Origin: Taeniopygia guttata
Lineage: Eukaryota > Chordata > Aves > Passeriformes > Estrildidae
Direction of reading: 5' to 3'
NCBI RefSeq assembly: GCF_048771995.1
Contig: NC_133028.1
Span: forward strand, 73,640,501 to 73,704,500
Length of the DNA: 64,000 bases
This document shows, piece after piece, positions 1-11,042 of this stretch (its first letter is position 1; each line of letters opens with the position of its first letter). The translations under genes and the position numbers were made by a program. The notes under the pieces were generated by a model. That model worked only from the letters and a program-made list of their open reading frames with translations. It was not told the origin of the DNA and ran no database searches.

Positions 1-356
1 CCAGGACTGTTGGGATGTGCAGCTGTCAGTCTGCTCCAGGCTCTCGCTTTGACTTGTCAAGTTGCGATTCCTTTTGCACTTGAGGCGTTTGAAGAGTATT
101 GAGCCGCTGGGTTTTTGGAACCTACAGCCCAGCTTGCTTTTTGATTCCATACAGCCCCTGCTCCCAGACCAACAAGTTTCTTTTGAGCCAGGCATTAGGA
201 TTGTTGTATCCAAGAGCTTTTTTCCCTGTTAACCTCAGATCATCCCACGTGAGCGTTTGGCTTGCGTGTTCTTAGTGTGTCCCTTGAACAAAAATTGCTG
301 TAGAAGCTCCATGTGCCAAATGTAAACCAACACCTGTTTTTACTTGCTGCACACAG

Positions 357-767
357 TGTGTGGTTGAAGAAGTGGACCCAGATGACTGGTGTGACCTTGT
401 GAAGACAGGGCTCAAGTAAGTGCTTTCATTTGAATTTGGTTTGGTTTCACCAAGTTCATTTTCTTTGCCAAGTTAATTTTCTTTGCCAAGTTCTCATTTC
501 TTACCCAACTTGTAGCTTCAAGTGGGTTTTCTTGGGTTTGGTTACAGTCTGACTTCTCTGTGATCCTTCTCCCAAAGGTACCGTTACAGAGATGAAACAT
601 TTCTGAAGGTCCTGAACGTTGCCATCCAGTTACTATACATGAAAGAATCCTCACTAAGAGCGTAGTCAAGCTCTCCAAACTACACATGGTGGTCACACAG
701 CACTCTCTATTTTTGGCAGCCATCCTGAGGTCAAGAGAAGATGATTGCATGAGCGTCCAGACAATAG
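357..767 (+). pseudogene. URB1: Two-exon fragment of a URB1-like gene, frameshifted
   Basis: Two exons with good splice sites are visible: 357-415 (acceptor CACACAG, donor GTAAGT) and 578-767 (acceptor CCCAAAG, donor GTATTT). The junction phase fits: exon 1 ends two bases into a codon and exon 2 supplies the third. The joined frame reads VVEEVDPDDWCDLVKTGLK, then YRYRDETFLKVLNVAIQLLY. It stops at TAG 663-665, but the frame shifted by one base continues open through KLHMVVTQHSLFL to the donor, so one indel near 660 has broken it. The peptide resembles my recollection of a stretch of URB1, a nucleolar protein of large-subunit ribosome biogenesis; I could not compare it. No later URB1 exon was recognised downstream. 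The splice phasing is seen; the gene name is tentative. Confidence -1.
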
Positions 768-3700
768 GTATTTTTTAGTCATCTTCTTCCCATCCTAAAC
801 ACAGCTAATCTTCTCTTTCGTGCATTATATTCTTTCCATCCAGTAACACATCCACCCATGTAAATACTTGCAGAGTTATTAGCAGTTCCAGAATACTGGC
901 ATTTAAATTGTACCTCTGCTTGGATCCAAATGTTACATTCATTTTATGCTGGTTGTAAAGACTTCTGTTTTTAAAACTAGTGGAAAGGCGGGTTTGGGTT
1001 TTTGTTTGCTTATTTGTTGTTCTGGTATTTTTAACCCAGCTGAAGTCTTGGATTTATTCTTTTGGTTTCTGAGGTACTTAGTGTAAGATCACTGAAGTGC
1101 ACATAGATCCTGTGATGTTTAAGCCTTGGCTACAGGTGACACAGGCTTCTGAAAATGGAAATGGCCTTGGCAGAGTAGCAGCTGTGAAGCGAAGCAGAAT
1201 TAAAATGCATGAGAGCAGAAGAACCAAGTGAAATGGTACTTCTGGGTGCTGTGTGCTCCTCTGGCCTCTGCCTGCTGTGAACACTTTGTGTTGCAGCTCG
1301 GTGTAGTCCAATTCAGTGTTTGTTTGGTTTGATTTTTGTGTGTAACAAAAACACTGGTCACTTACTCTAAACAAATTCCCTCCTTTACTGGACACATCCT
1401 GGAGTGGGACCAGACTCCCCCTCACCCTGGAGGAATTCCCTGCTCCTCTGGAGAGGGGTGAAGCCAAAGCTTAGGAGCAAAGGCAAACCACCAAACCAGG
1501 GGCATTCTATATATATCCAAATAAGGGGCTCTGTCTTCCTGCTTTTCCTGTAGTTCTCCTTCCTGGTTTCACCTGGCCTGGAAGGATGGGCATGGCCTGT
1601 ATTTATCATCTGAAAGTGGTGTTACTAAATCTGTCCAGAGGTTCTGATTACAGACGCTCATTTTCTGCCAGAAAACATTTTCATTTCATTCCTTTCACCC
1701 AGGATGGCTCTCTGTGGTCTCAGACAGTGTTCCCTGGGAGGAAGGGCAGCCTTTGCCTCGCCTGCACAGCTCAGGTGGATGTGACAGAACTGGTGTGGCC
1801 TGACAAGGCATGAGCAGCTGTCTGTGCACTGGAGTGCCTTGAAACCTTTCTCTGTGAGGTTTTGGACACTTTCCTCTTTGGGATTTCTTGTGACACAGCA
1901 CCAGGTATCCCTTCCTTTGTATAAAGTACCCTTGGTAAAGGATTGAATGACGGACAAGTGGGGCCATGGATAAAAATGGTTCTGTTAAAATTAGGCTAAG
2001 AATGCAATAGAGAAATGAGCTTCCTTTTAATGAAATAGTTAGGAATAAAAATGCTTTTATATTTGAATTGGTGTCCCCTCTCACGGATAAAACCCCATGG
2101 TGAGCAATCACAGCAGAAGTGTGAAAGCCGGGATCTTTTGACTTCCACAGAGGGCTTAATGCTCTTTTCCTCCTCTCTTTCAGGACAGGAGAAATCATTA
2201 AGCTCCTCCCATCTTTGCCAGAAGCTTCAGTGTTTAAGCAGCCAGAGCCAAGAGGCTTCAGCACCAGGGGTGTGCACTGGAGGGCTCCTGGTCCTGCCCA
2301 CGCTGTGGGGTAAGTCAGAGGGACGCAGGGTTCCCCTTTTCCTCTCTGCTGGGATTAACTGCCTCGGGAATGCCATTTCTGACAGCCCAGCCGTACCCCT
2401 GTGTGCTGGGAAAGGGCAGCAGGGAAGAGGCAAATGCCAGAGTTCCTTGGGGCTGACGGAGCTGTGGTGTTTGGCTGTGCCCAGGGGGGCAGGCTGGGCA
2501 TTGTTCGGGCACCCAAGGACTGGTCTGGGGCTGGGAGCCCGGGGAGCCGAGCTCTCGGTGCATTCCCAGCTCTGCCAGCTGCTGCAGGGCTGGGTGCCAG
2601 CCTCTGCTGGGGCTGGGGCAGGAGCTGCAGGGGAGGGCTGGCAGGATTTGGGAGCAGAGGGAGGAAAATGAGGAACGGTGCTGGGCGGCGCTCAGCCTGT
2701 GCTGGTGTCAGCGCAGCCGTGCAGGGCGCCGGGATCTGGGTTCAGCTCCGGCTCTCCTGGGGTTCAGGGTGCAAGGTCGGAGGGACTGGGTTTATCTGTG
2801 GCTTTCCAGGCCAGCAGGAACAAGGGGAATGTGGTGCCAGAGCTGTGTCCCATCGGGCTGCGCTTCCCTCTGAGCACAGAGTCTGGGCTGAGGGGAGATT
2901 GCTGCGAGTGCCCCGTGAGCAATCCAGGGAACTCGGAATTGCATCCGCTGCTGGGAACACTGCCTGAGCTCTGCTCAGGCTGTGTCTGCGAGGAGTGGGA
3001 TTTGGGCTGCAGAGGTGCTGCTGGGCACAAAAAATGGAGTAAATCCTCTCCAGGGACGTGCAGTGAAGGACAGTGCAGCAGGGAAGGGGAGTATTTGCAA
3101 ATTATATCAGTATTTCTCCCAGAACAGGGAGAAATGGGGTGGAGCAGAGATGGGCTGGTTTGGTTTTGTCTGGGCCGGTTATTCCTTGTGCACTGTTTTA
3201 AATCTGTTGTAGGTTTTAATCTCCAGTCTCTTTCCAACAAAAGCTGACAGAAATTTAGGTTCAGGGTTAGAAGTTGGGTCCATTCACTGCAAAACCTTGC
3301 CCAGGCTGGAGGACTGGGGTGATGGCTGCTCTCAGCAAAGGTTACCTGTGAATACCGTGTCAGATTTCCCTCAATGCTGGGCAGAAAAGGTGAGGGTTTG
3401 GATCAGGAATTCTGCAAACAAAGCCTGTGTGATGTTGGTTTATTGTGTTTTTCAGGGAGCCAGGGCTGGCACAAGGACTCGTGCAGGTGCTGCTCTGGCA
3501 CTGGAGCTGTTGCCCTGTGGAGCCATTTTAAAGGTGTGATTATGGAACATTTTGGAGGCTGTTTCTGGAATTCCATTTGTAGCTGGACCTCACTCCGAGT
3601 GCAGCAGTCCAGGTGAGGGTTCTGACCTCTCCAGACTTGTGCTCACCTTGGTACAGCCCGGGGCTGGAGCAGTTTTCCAGGGAAGTGGAGATGGCTGAGG

Positions 3701-4640
3701 ATGGGTGCTCTGGAAAGCAGGGACCTGCTGGGATTTGCATTTGCAAAGCTGCCGTGAAGTTTGTAAAACCAGCAGGAAATTCTAATTCCTGTGGTTTTTG
3801 GGGAGGAGGTGCAGGTCACCCTGAGAGCTAGACCAGAACTGGTTTGTGGTAAGGAGTCTGAGGTGTGTAAGTGCCACAGCTGGTATGAGCTGTGTGCTAA
3901 ATGCAGTCCCAGCCCCAGAGGGAGGCTGATGGGCTCTGCTCATTGCTGTCCCCAGCTGTCCCCAGCCCGCTGCTCCCCCGTGGATCTGCTCTGGATTCGG
4001 GCTGTCGGTGCTGGAGCGCCCTGCTCCCTGCAGGGCCCTGCCCCTAACCCACGCAGAGAGAGAGAGCCCTGCTGGCCAGAGTGATCTTTTTTCATTTTTT
4101 CTCCCTGTGCTGTTAGCAAGGAAGGGATGGGACTGCTCTTGGGCCGGGAGCACTCAGTGCTCAGGTGAACACCCGCCTGGGAGCGTGAGGGTTTGCAGAG
4201 CGAGCAGCTGCTGCGGCTCAGGAGCAGCCACAAGTTCTTTGTTCCAAGGCAGGCCAGAACTTTCTAACCCCGGGGTTTATTTGGCTTTTCGAACCCAGCA
4301 CCTCTGCTCAGTTCTGCCGCACTGAGGGTACTTTTGTTCAATGCCTTCTGTTGGAACTTGTCAGCTCTCAGTGTAGCGCACACAGCCCCAGCCCTGCCCT
4401 GCAAACCCTTCCCCATCGTGCCCACACAGTTTCCTCTCTCACTCACTCGGGGCAGGCTCCTACTGACAGCCACAGAAACAGAAGTTATTTTATGTTGTTT
4501 TATTCTTTTCCTGCGTAATGCCCGTGTCTTGTATTGGTACATCAATCCCAGCTTCTCCCGAGGCTGCAGATCAAATCTTTCAGTGTCTGTGGGAGTTTCT
4601 GGTTTTCCCATTCCCATGTCTCCCCTCTCTCTCTGTATGA
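768..4640. other. Non-repetitive stretch without a convincing gene
   Basis: Base composition is ordinary and moderately GC-rich. Two exon-like segments have plausible splice sites: 2184-2309 (acceptor CTCTCTTTCAG, donor GTAAGT) and 3456-3533 (acceptor GTTTTTCAG, donor GTGTGA). The first is open in two frames and neither peptide is one I recognise. They could be further decayed exons of the upstream fragment or chance matches. No transposon was recognised. Confidence -1.
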
Positions 4641-7600
4641 AAAAAAAAATTTAATAATGGATTTGTTAAGCATTTGTTGCATAAATTAACATACAGAAGG
4701 TGTTATCATTAGTATTATTATTGTAATAATATAATTAAAATGTATACTTTTGTTACAAGATTTTTAAATTATGGTGTTAAATTTTATTTATTGTTATATT
4801 TTATTAGTTATTCTTATTTTTGATATTTCTTAAAGTTGTACACTTTAATAAGTAGATTTGGTGTTTTAGATAAATGTATACATTTTATTAAATTTTTATA
4901 TTTGTATGTTAATAAAATAATTTTTTTTTTGTTTTTTGTAAAACTGCGTATTTAATAGTTTTATATTTGTTTAAAAGTTATTTAGGGTAAGGGATGTCGA
5001 ATTAGATTGTTTATTTAGATAATATTTTAATTGATTTAATTGTTTTAGTGTGGTTGAAGTAATAGGTGGTATAAAAACTGATGCTACCATTTTGATTTTA
5101 AGTTTCAAAGCTTAAAATTACTTTTATATTTTGATTACTATTGATGGATAAATGACTTTTTTGTTTTAAATTGGTAGCTATTTTAATATTAAGAGTTAAT
5201 AATGTAAGGGCTTTTTAATTATATGGACTATTTGTAATGGTTTTTATTGGTATCTTAAGTAAGTAAGTAAAGAATGGATTTTTTTGAGTAGTGCTAGATA
5301 AATACAAAGCATTTAAACTTGAAACTTTAGTTAAAGTTACTTAAATGTTTGTTTTTGGTTGGTTAATTGGTAAAGTGACATAATTAAAAGTAAATAAAGT
5401 AGAGTAGAAGTAAAATATTTGATAGAATTTCATAATTTGTAAGTTACTAAATAAGATTTTTATAACATTGATTTTTATATTTATAAAGAAACTTACAGTT
5501 TATATATTTTGGTGGGTGTAGTACACGATGTTAGGTGTAAGTTGCAAGTCTTGTGTAATCTGCGTTTGTATTTCCATAGTGTAATTTGTCTTTGTATTGA
5601 CATTGGTGTTTTATTTGTGGAGCGGTGAGTGTGTTTTTTGTGTGATCTGATTTTATGTTTCTTATTGAAATTTACTTGGGTTTTTGTACTTGTTGAGATA
5701 TAAGTAAACTTTATGTTTTGATATGAGAAATAATGATATAAGTTGTTATAATTTTTCAGTTATAAGTATGAAGAAATATAAGAGTAAAATAATGTATGTA
5801 GTAAAGAAGAAATTGATAATAATTAGGAATTACTTAGATAATATCTATAATTAGTAACATAGGTGAAATTATATAATTAGTAAGTATTAAAAGATTGTAC
5901 ATACTTTTAGAGTTTATAACAGTTGATAAATATTAAATTAGTGGTAAGTTAAATAATTATGTGTGGATAATGATTTTTCAAGTTTATTTTAAAAATAAGT
6001 TTATTTGTTATATTGTTAAAGTTAAATTGTTAAGTTAAAATTATTTGAATTTATTTTTGACGTAGAAAATATTTGGGTTTGTTGTTAATTATTTTATTTA
6101 GGTAGCGTTAGGGTTAGGTTATAGTTTAAATTTTAATTGGTGAATGTTATTTAATATATTTTTATATAATGTTTTTAAAAATAGTACTTAAGAGTAAAAA
6201 TGTTAGGATTAAAGATTAATTACATTATTTAATAATTGGATTTTTTTAGAAGTTTTTTAGAATTGAGATGCTTTGAATATAGTAAACTTCTTTTTAAAGA
6301 TTTGGAAGTGGTTATGGACAGGATTGTGAGTTTGGATTTGGATATTGAGAGTGTGAAGGTGGAGGAAATGTATGAGAGAGTGATTACTTAGTGTGAAACT
6401 TAGAAAAAGAAATTAATGTTGTAGTTGGATTTTGTATTCAAGTGATTTTGTAATAATAACTGAGGAAAGTGATAAGTTTAACAGTTTGGAGGAGGTTTTT
6501 AATGGAATACCTTTTTAATCTTGAAAAATAGTTAAAATTATGATATAACATTAAGTTAAATTATAGAGTTAGTGTAGAGATTAGTTAGAGAGTTAACTTG
6601 GTTTAAGCGCTGTATAAGTTGAGAATAAAAAAGTAGGAATTAGAAATTTTATGTGTGTTTTTTAGATCATTCTATAAAGAGATAATAAAGTATATGAAAG
6701 TTGGTTGTAAATATCATAACAATATTTAATAAATATTGTTTATTATAAAAGCTTATATATTGATATAATATAATTAGTATATTAGTGGTAAGTGTTTGAA
6801 GAAGTTAGGATAACTTTTAAAAAATATTTATATATTCAGGAAATAGAGTAAAATTTTCAAACAGCATGATATGAATAGTAATTGCTATTTTTTGGTGTCG
6901 CTTCTAAAAGATAAGAGTAGAGATTGTAATGAAGTACAGAATTTTTGATGAAATTGATGATATAATACAGTGTACTTTTTTTTACTTCTGAATAGGCGTT
7001 TGTTAGTGTTTTCTTTTAGTTGTTTTAATTGGAGGTGTTTTATTTTTTTAAGAAAATTGACCATATACTGTATAGTTTAGAGAAATGATTTTTAATAAAA
7101 TTTAGCATAAGTTATATTAAATAACATTTAAATTTAGACTGAATGAATTTTGATAGTAAGGAATAATAAACTTAATTTTAATTGATAAAAAGAAAATTTA
7201 TTTGTTTAAATGTATTGACATTTAATTTTGTTTGATTTCATTAATACTTAACATATTAAATGTTATTACTTATAAATATTGAAGGTTTTTTAAGTCTTTT
7301 GGTTTTGAAGAAATTTTAGCTTGCTGAGTTATGATTATTACTTATATCTTTACAGGGTGGTTTTACTTATTGGGAGACATGTTTCTTAGGAAAATATTTT
7401 TATTTGTGTTACATTTCAAATGGTACTAATTTGTATAGTGGGTTTTTTTTTTTTAATGCAGGATATTGATTAGATTGTTTTATAGTTTTTGTGGGCTTTG
7501 ACAAATATTTATATGGTTAGGCTTTTCTATATTTGAAGTATGTTCTGATGGTTTTTGTTGTTTAGAATTTGAAGAGTATTTGGTGTTTGGAGGAAATAAA

Positions 7601-7720
7601 GGTGAGGGTTTTTTGGATACGGTTGAGTTGTATTTTTAATGTTAGTAAGGACTACTTTTGGTACGTTATTTTGATTTTTTGTTTGGTTATGGGGAGGGTC
7701 TCCTGTTAGATGTGCAAGCA
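4640..7720. other. C-depleted, G/T/A-rich tract 1
   Basis: The + strand is nearly free of cytosine while guanine stays common. For example, 6301-6360 contains 1 C and 23 G, and 5041-5100 contains 4 C and 14 G. The left edge is abrupt, just after a C-rich stretch ending near 4635; normal composition returns near 7700. No coding gene is convincing. One short frame, about 6284-6391, reads KLLFKDLEVVMDRIVSLDLD and on to a stop; it may be a remnant of an exon. The composition fits strand-biased C-to-T change, or a G-to-A edited element lying on the minus strand. Confidence -1.
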
Positions 7721-7779
7721 TGAGACTGGCACTAGGGCTTTTTGTCTAATGGTTGATGGGTCTCTTTATGGGGAGGAGG

Positions 7780-8110
7780 TGTTATTTTAAGTATAAAAGA
7801 AAGGGGCTTTTAAAAAAGATTTTTACTTGGATAGGGGCAGGGTGTTTATTTGAAGCCATATAAACCTTTTAGAAATCTAAATCTAACTATAGAAATATAT
7901 AAGCAATATATTAAGATATGTGAAAAAATATAAAATATAATAAAATATAATAGGAATAAATGTAAGAAATTATAAAAATACAATTACACATCAATATACG
8001 TTATAAATCCGAATGTGAATATAAATATGAAAAATATAAAAATAAAAGAGCTTGAAATGCAGTTTAAAAGAGAAGGTTTTTGCTTTTGGTTCCTGTTGGG
8101 TTAGAGGCAG
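7780..8110 (+). repeat. AT-rich leader element with GAGGCAGGGG box, copy 1
   Basis: An A/T-rich block made of related sub-repeats, each carrying a phrase like TTGGATAGAGGCAGGG or TTAGAGGCAGGGG. It sits directly upstream of the CpG island. The same element recurs as multiple tandem sub-units at 14800-15360 and 22010-22580. Weaker matches occur near 40160-40200 and 47665-47700. I do not recognise a named transposon. Confidence -1.
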
Positions 8111-8754
8111 GGGTTTTTTTGCTGGCGTTCTTTTCCGCGCGGGATGTTTTGGGGCATTTGCTGCAGGGCAGGTTCCGGAGGGCATCGCGCCCGTTCTTTT
8201 CTGCCGCCGGCCCCGCCCGCGGCCCCGAGGCGAGCGGCGGCCCCCGGCGGTGGCGGGCGGCAGTGCTGCCGCCCTGTGGGCAGAGGGCGGTACTGCAGCC
8301 CGCCGCCCGCAGCCGCCATCTTGGGAGTGGCTTGTCGCGGACTCGCTTGACCTTCTCGAGATGGCGCGAAAAAGAGGACGTCGGCATTCGAGGACCCGTG
8401 TCTGTTTTTTCTACACTGCCTGAATCGTCCCCAACGCCGGCGCCCCCCGACGGGATTTTCCGCGGCGGTTCCGGTGCCGTGCACAGGGGCTGTGGGGTCA
8501 GCAGCACCGCGAGCGTGCGGGTTTTTGGCGGGGGCCGACGGGCATCGGCGTAATACGCCTCTCTCCGTCCAGGTCCCCACGGGCCGCCATCTTGCGAGTC
8601 CCTGGTGGCGGGCTCGCTTGAAAAGTGCTGCCCCCATTGTGGGCAGAGGGCGGTACTGCAGCCGCCGGTGCCGGGGCGGGAGCGCGCGGCGAGCGGCGCG
8701 CGGGGCGGTGTCTGTGAGCGCAGGGCGGGGGGCGGCGGCGGCTCGGGCGGCCCG
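8110..8754 (+). promoter_or_regulatory. CpG island, unit copy 1
   Basis: Very GC- and CpG-rich DNA with promoter-like motifs. Two YY1-type CCGCCATCTTG motifs lie near 8313 and 8584, and an E2F-like TGGCGCGAAA lies near 8362. It leads directly into the LUZP2-derived exon without a polypyrimidine acceptor, so it looks more like a promoter plus first exon than an intron end. The long frames in it are by-products of GC content. Transcription is inferred, not shown. Confidence -1.
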
Positions 8755-8811
8755 AGCCTCAAAAACAAGCTCTGGTCAGGAAACAAGCTTGGTGCTTTGC
8801 GCGCAGAAGAG
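8755..8811 (+). pseudogene. LUZP2: Captured LUZP2 exon, array copy 1, no splice donor
   Basis: The segment encodes SLKNKLWSGNKLGALRAEE, matching the LUZP2 exon at 23027-23083 except His to Arg. After the final GAG codon the sequence runs into GAATTTCCAGTGCGCATGCG of the NRF1-like array instead of GTAAGG. The exon therefore cannot splice normally to the next LUZP2 exon. It is a duplicated exon remnant. Confidence -1.
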
Positions 8812-8819
8812 GAATTTCC

Positions 8820-9440
8820 AGTGCGCATGCGCCTAGCGGCCATGACACTGTACGGAAAATGGAACTGTGCTGTAGGAAGGCGGCCATGATGCTGTACGGA
8901 AATTCCAATCCGCATGCGCTTAGCGGCCATGACACCGCGCGGGAAAATAAAACTACGCATGCGCAAGGCGGCCATGACAGTGTACGGAAAATGGAACTCT
9001 GCTGTAGGGAGGCGGCCATGATGCTGTACGGAAATTCCAATGCGCATGCGCTTAGCGGCCATGACACCGCGCGGGAAAATAAAACTACGCATGCGCAAGG
9101 CGGCCATGACAGTGTACGGAAAATGGAACTCTGCTGTAGGGAGGCGGCCATGATGCTGTACGGAAAACCCAGTGCGCATGCGCCTAGCGGCCATGACACC
9201 GCAACGGAAACTGGTACTGCGCATGCGCAAGGCGGCCATGACACTGTACGGAAAATGGAACTGTGCTATAGGAAGGCGGCCATGATGCTGTACGGAAATT
9301 CCAGTGCGCATGCGCAGGGCGGCCATGACACTGTACGGAAAATGGAACTCTGCTGTAGGAAGGCGGCCATTATGCTGTACGGAAATTCCAGTGCGCATGC
9401 GCAAAGCGGGCGTACTGCAAAGGGAACCGCGCATGCGCAC
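8820..9440 (+). promoter_or_regulatory. Array of NRF1-like and YY1-like sites, copy 1
   Basis: Ten copies of GCGCATGCGC or a one-base variant lie near 8823, 8911, 8956, 9043, 9088, 9174, 9219, 9306, 9393 and 9429. Spacing alternates about 87 and 45 bases, so the basic unit is about 131 bases. Between them GCGGCCAT recurs roughly every 44 bases, followed by GACACTGTACGGAAA-type sequence. GCGCATGCGC is the NRF1 consensus and GGCGGCCAT is YY1-like. The palindrome is also an alternating purine-pyrimidine run able to adopt Z-DNA. Binding is predicted only. Confidence -1.
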
Positions 9441-9464
9441 TGCGTGGGGGGGGGAGAACCTTGC

Positions 9465-10990
9465 CATCTGTTTTTTGGGGGTTTGGGATTTTTGGAAATT
9501 TGGTGTTTTGGGAGTTTGGGGGGTTTTGGGGATTTGGGAATTTGGGGTTTGGGATTTTGGGGATTTGGGGATTTGGGGTTCGGGTTCCCGGGATCCCGGC
9601 CCTGCTCAGCCTCTCCCGGATCCGCAGCAGCTCCGGAACCGCCTCGAAACGGAGCCGGGACCCGCCCGGGTGAGCCTGAAACCCCAAATCCCCCAAAAAT
9701 CCCCCCAAACCTCAAACATCCCCCAAAAATCCCCTAAATTTCAAATTCCCAAACCCCCCCCCCCAAACCCCCCCAAAAAACACTAGACCTCAAAAAAACC
9801 CAAAACCCCAAAATCCTCCAAAAATCCCCAAATCCCAAACCCCCAAATCCCCTACATCCCCAAAAACCCCAAATATTCCCCAAAAATCCCCTCAATTCCA
9901 AAATCCCAAACCCCAAAAATCCCCCAGATCCCAAACCCCCAAAATCCCCTAAAAATCCCCCCTGAAGTCCCCCAAATCCCCAAAACCCCCCAAATATCCC
10001 CCCCAAAAATCCCCCAAACCCCAAAATCCTCCAAAAATCCCCAAATCCCAAACCCCAAAATCCCCTAAATCCCCCCAAACCCCAAAATGCTCCAAAAATC
10101 CCCCAAAAATCCCCTAAATCCAAAATCCCAAACCCCAAAAATCCCCCAAATCCCAAAATCCTCCAAAAATCCCCCAAAAATCCCCAAAATCCCAAACACC
10201 CAAATCCCCTACATCCCCAAAAACCCCAAATATTCCCCAAAAATCCCCTCAATTCCAAAATCCCAAACCCCAAAAATCCCCCAGATCCCAAACCCCCAAA
10301 ATCCCCTAAAAATCCCCCCTGAAGTCCCCCAAATCCCCAAAACCCCCCAAATATCCCCCCCAAAAATCCCCCAAACCCCAAAATCCTCCAAAAATCCCCA
10401 AATCCCAAACCCCAAAATCCCCTAAATCCCCCCAAACCCCAAAATGCTCCAAAAATCCCCCCAAAATCCCCTAAATCCAAAATCCCAAACCCCAAAAATC
10501 CCCCAAATCCCAAAATCCTCCAAAAATCCCCCAAAAATCCCCAAAATCCCAAACCCCCAAATCCCCTACATCCCCAAAAACCCCAAATATTCCCCAAAAA
10601 TCCCCTCAATTCCAAAATCCCAAACCCCAAAAATCCCCCAGATCCCAAACCCCCAAAATCCCCTAAAAATCCCCCCTGAAGTCCCCCAAATCCCCAAAAC
10701 CCCCCAAATATCCCCCCCAAAAATCCCCCAAACCCCAAAATCCTCCAAAAATCCCCAAATCCCAAACCCCAAAATCCCCTAAATCCCCCCAAACCCCAAA
10801 ATGCTCCAAAAATCCCCCCAAAATCCCCTAAATCCAAAATCCCAAACCCCAAAAATCCCCTAAATCCCAAAATCCTCCAAAAATCCCCCAAAAATCCCCA
10901 AAATCCCAAACACCCAAATCCCCTAAATCCCAAAAAAACCCAAATATTCCCCAAAAATCCCCTAAATTGGGGATTTGGGAATTTTGGGAT
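9465..10990. repeat. G/T then C/A minisatellite with 357-bp higher-order period, copy 1
   Basis: A G-rich tract (TTTGGGGATTTGGG type, about 9468-9590) is followed by a GC-rich segment of about 90 bases. A long C-rich tract then runs from about 9680 to 10970 (CCCCAAAAATCCCC type), with a short G-rich flip at 10970-11000. Within the C-rich part a 357-bp block repeats, for example 9852, 10209 and 10566. The G-rich strand has many G3-G4 runs and could form G-quadruplexes. The opposed G-rich and C-rich tracts could pair as a large hairpin. Open frames rich in GFLG or NPKIP residues are repeat artefacts. Confidence -1.
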
Positions 10991-11042
10991 TTGGGAATTC
11001 CCGCCCCTCCCCCCTCCCTCATTCCCGTTTTTTTTTTTTCAG

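Noticed and set aside
6106..6118. TTAGGGTTAGG, telomere-like
   Set aside because: Fewer than two full repeats in a T/G-rich tract is expected by chance.
8064..9467. Long minus-strand frame with repeated MRTGISVQHHGRL-type peptides
   Set aside because: It runs through the NRF1-like array and CpG island antisense to the LUZP2 exon. The periodic peptide reflects the DNA repeat and there is no independent coding sign.
9734..10954. A minus-strand frame of about 400 codons rich in GFLG, and its counterpart at 16998-18167
   Set aside because: It is the translation of the G/T minisatellite. Equivalent frames exist on the other strand and its length tracks the repeat number.
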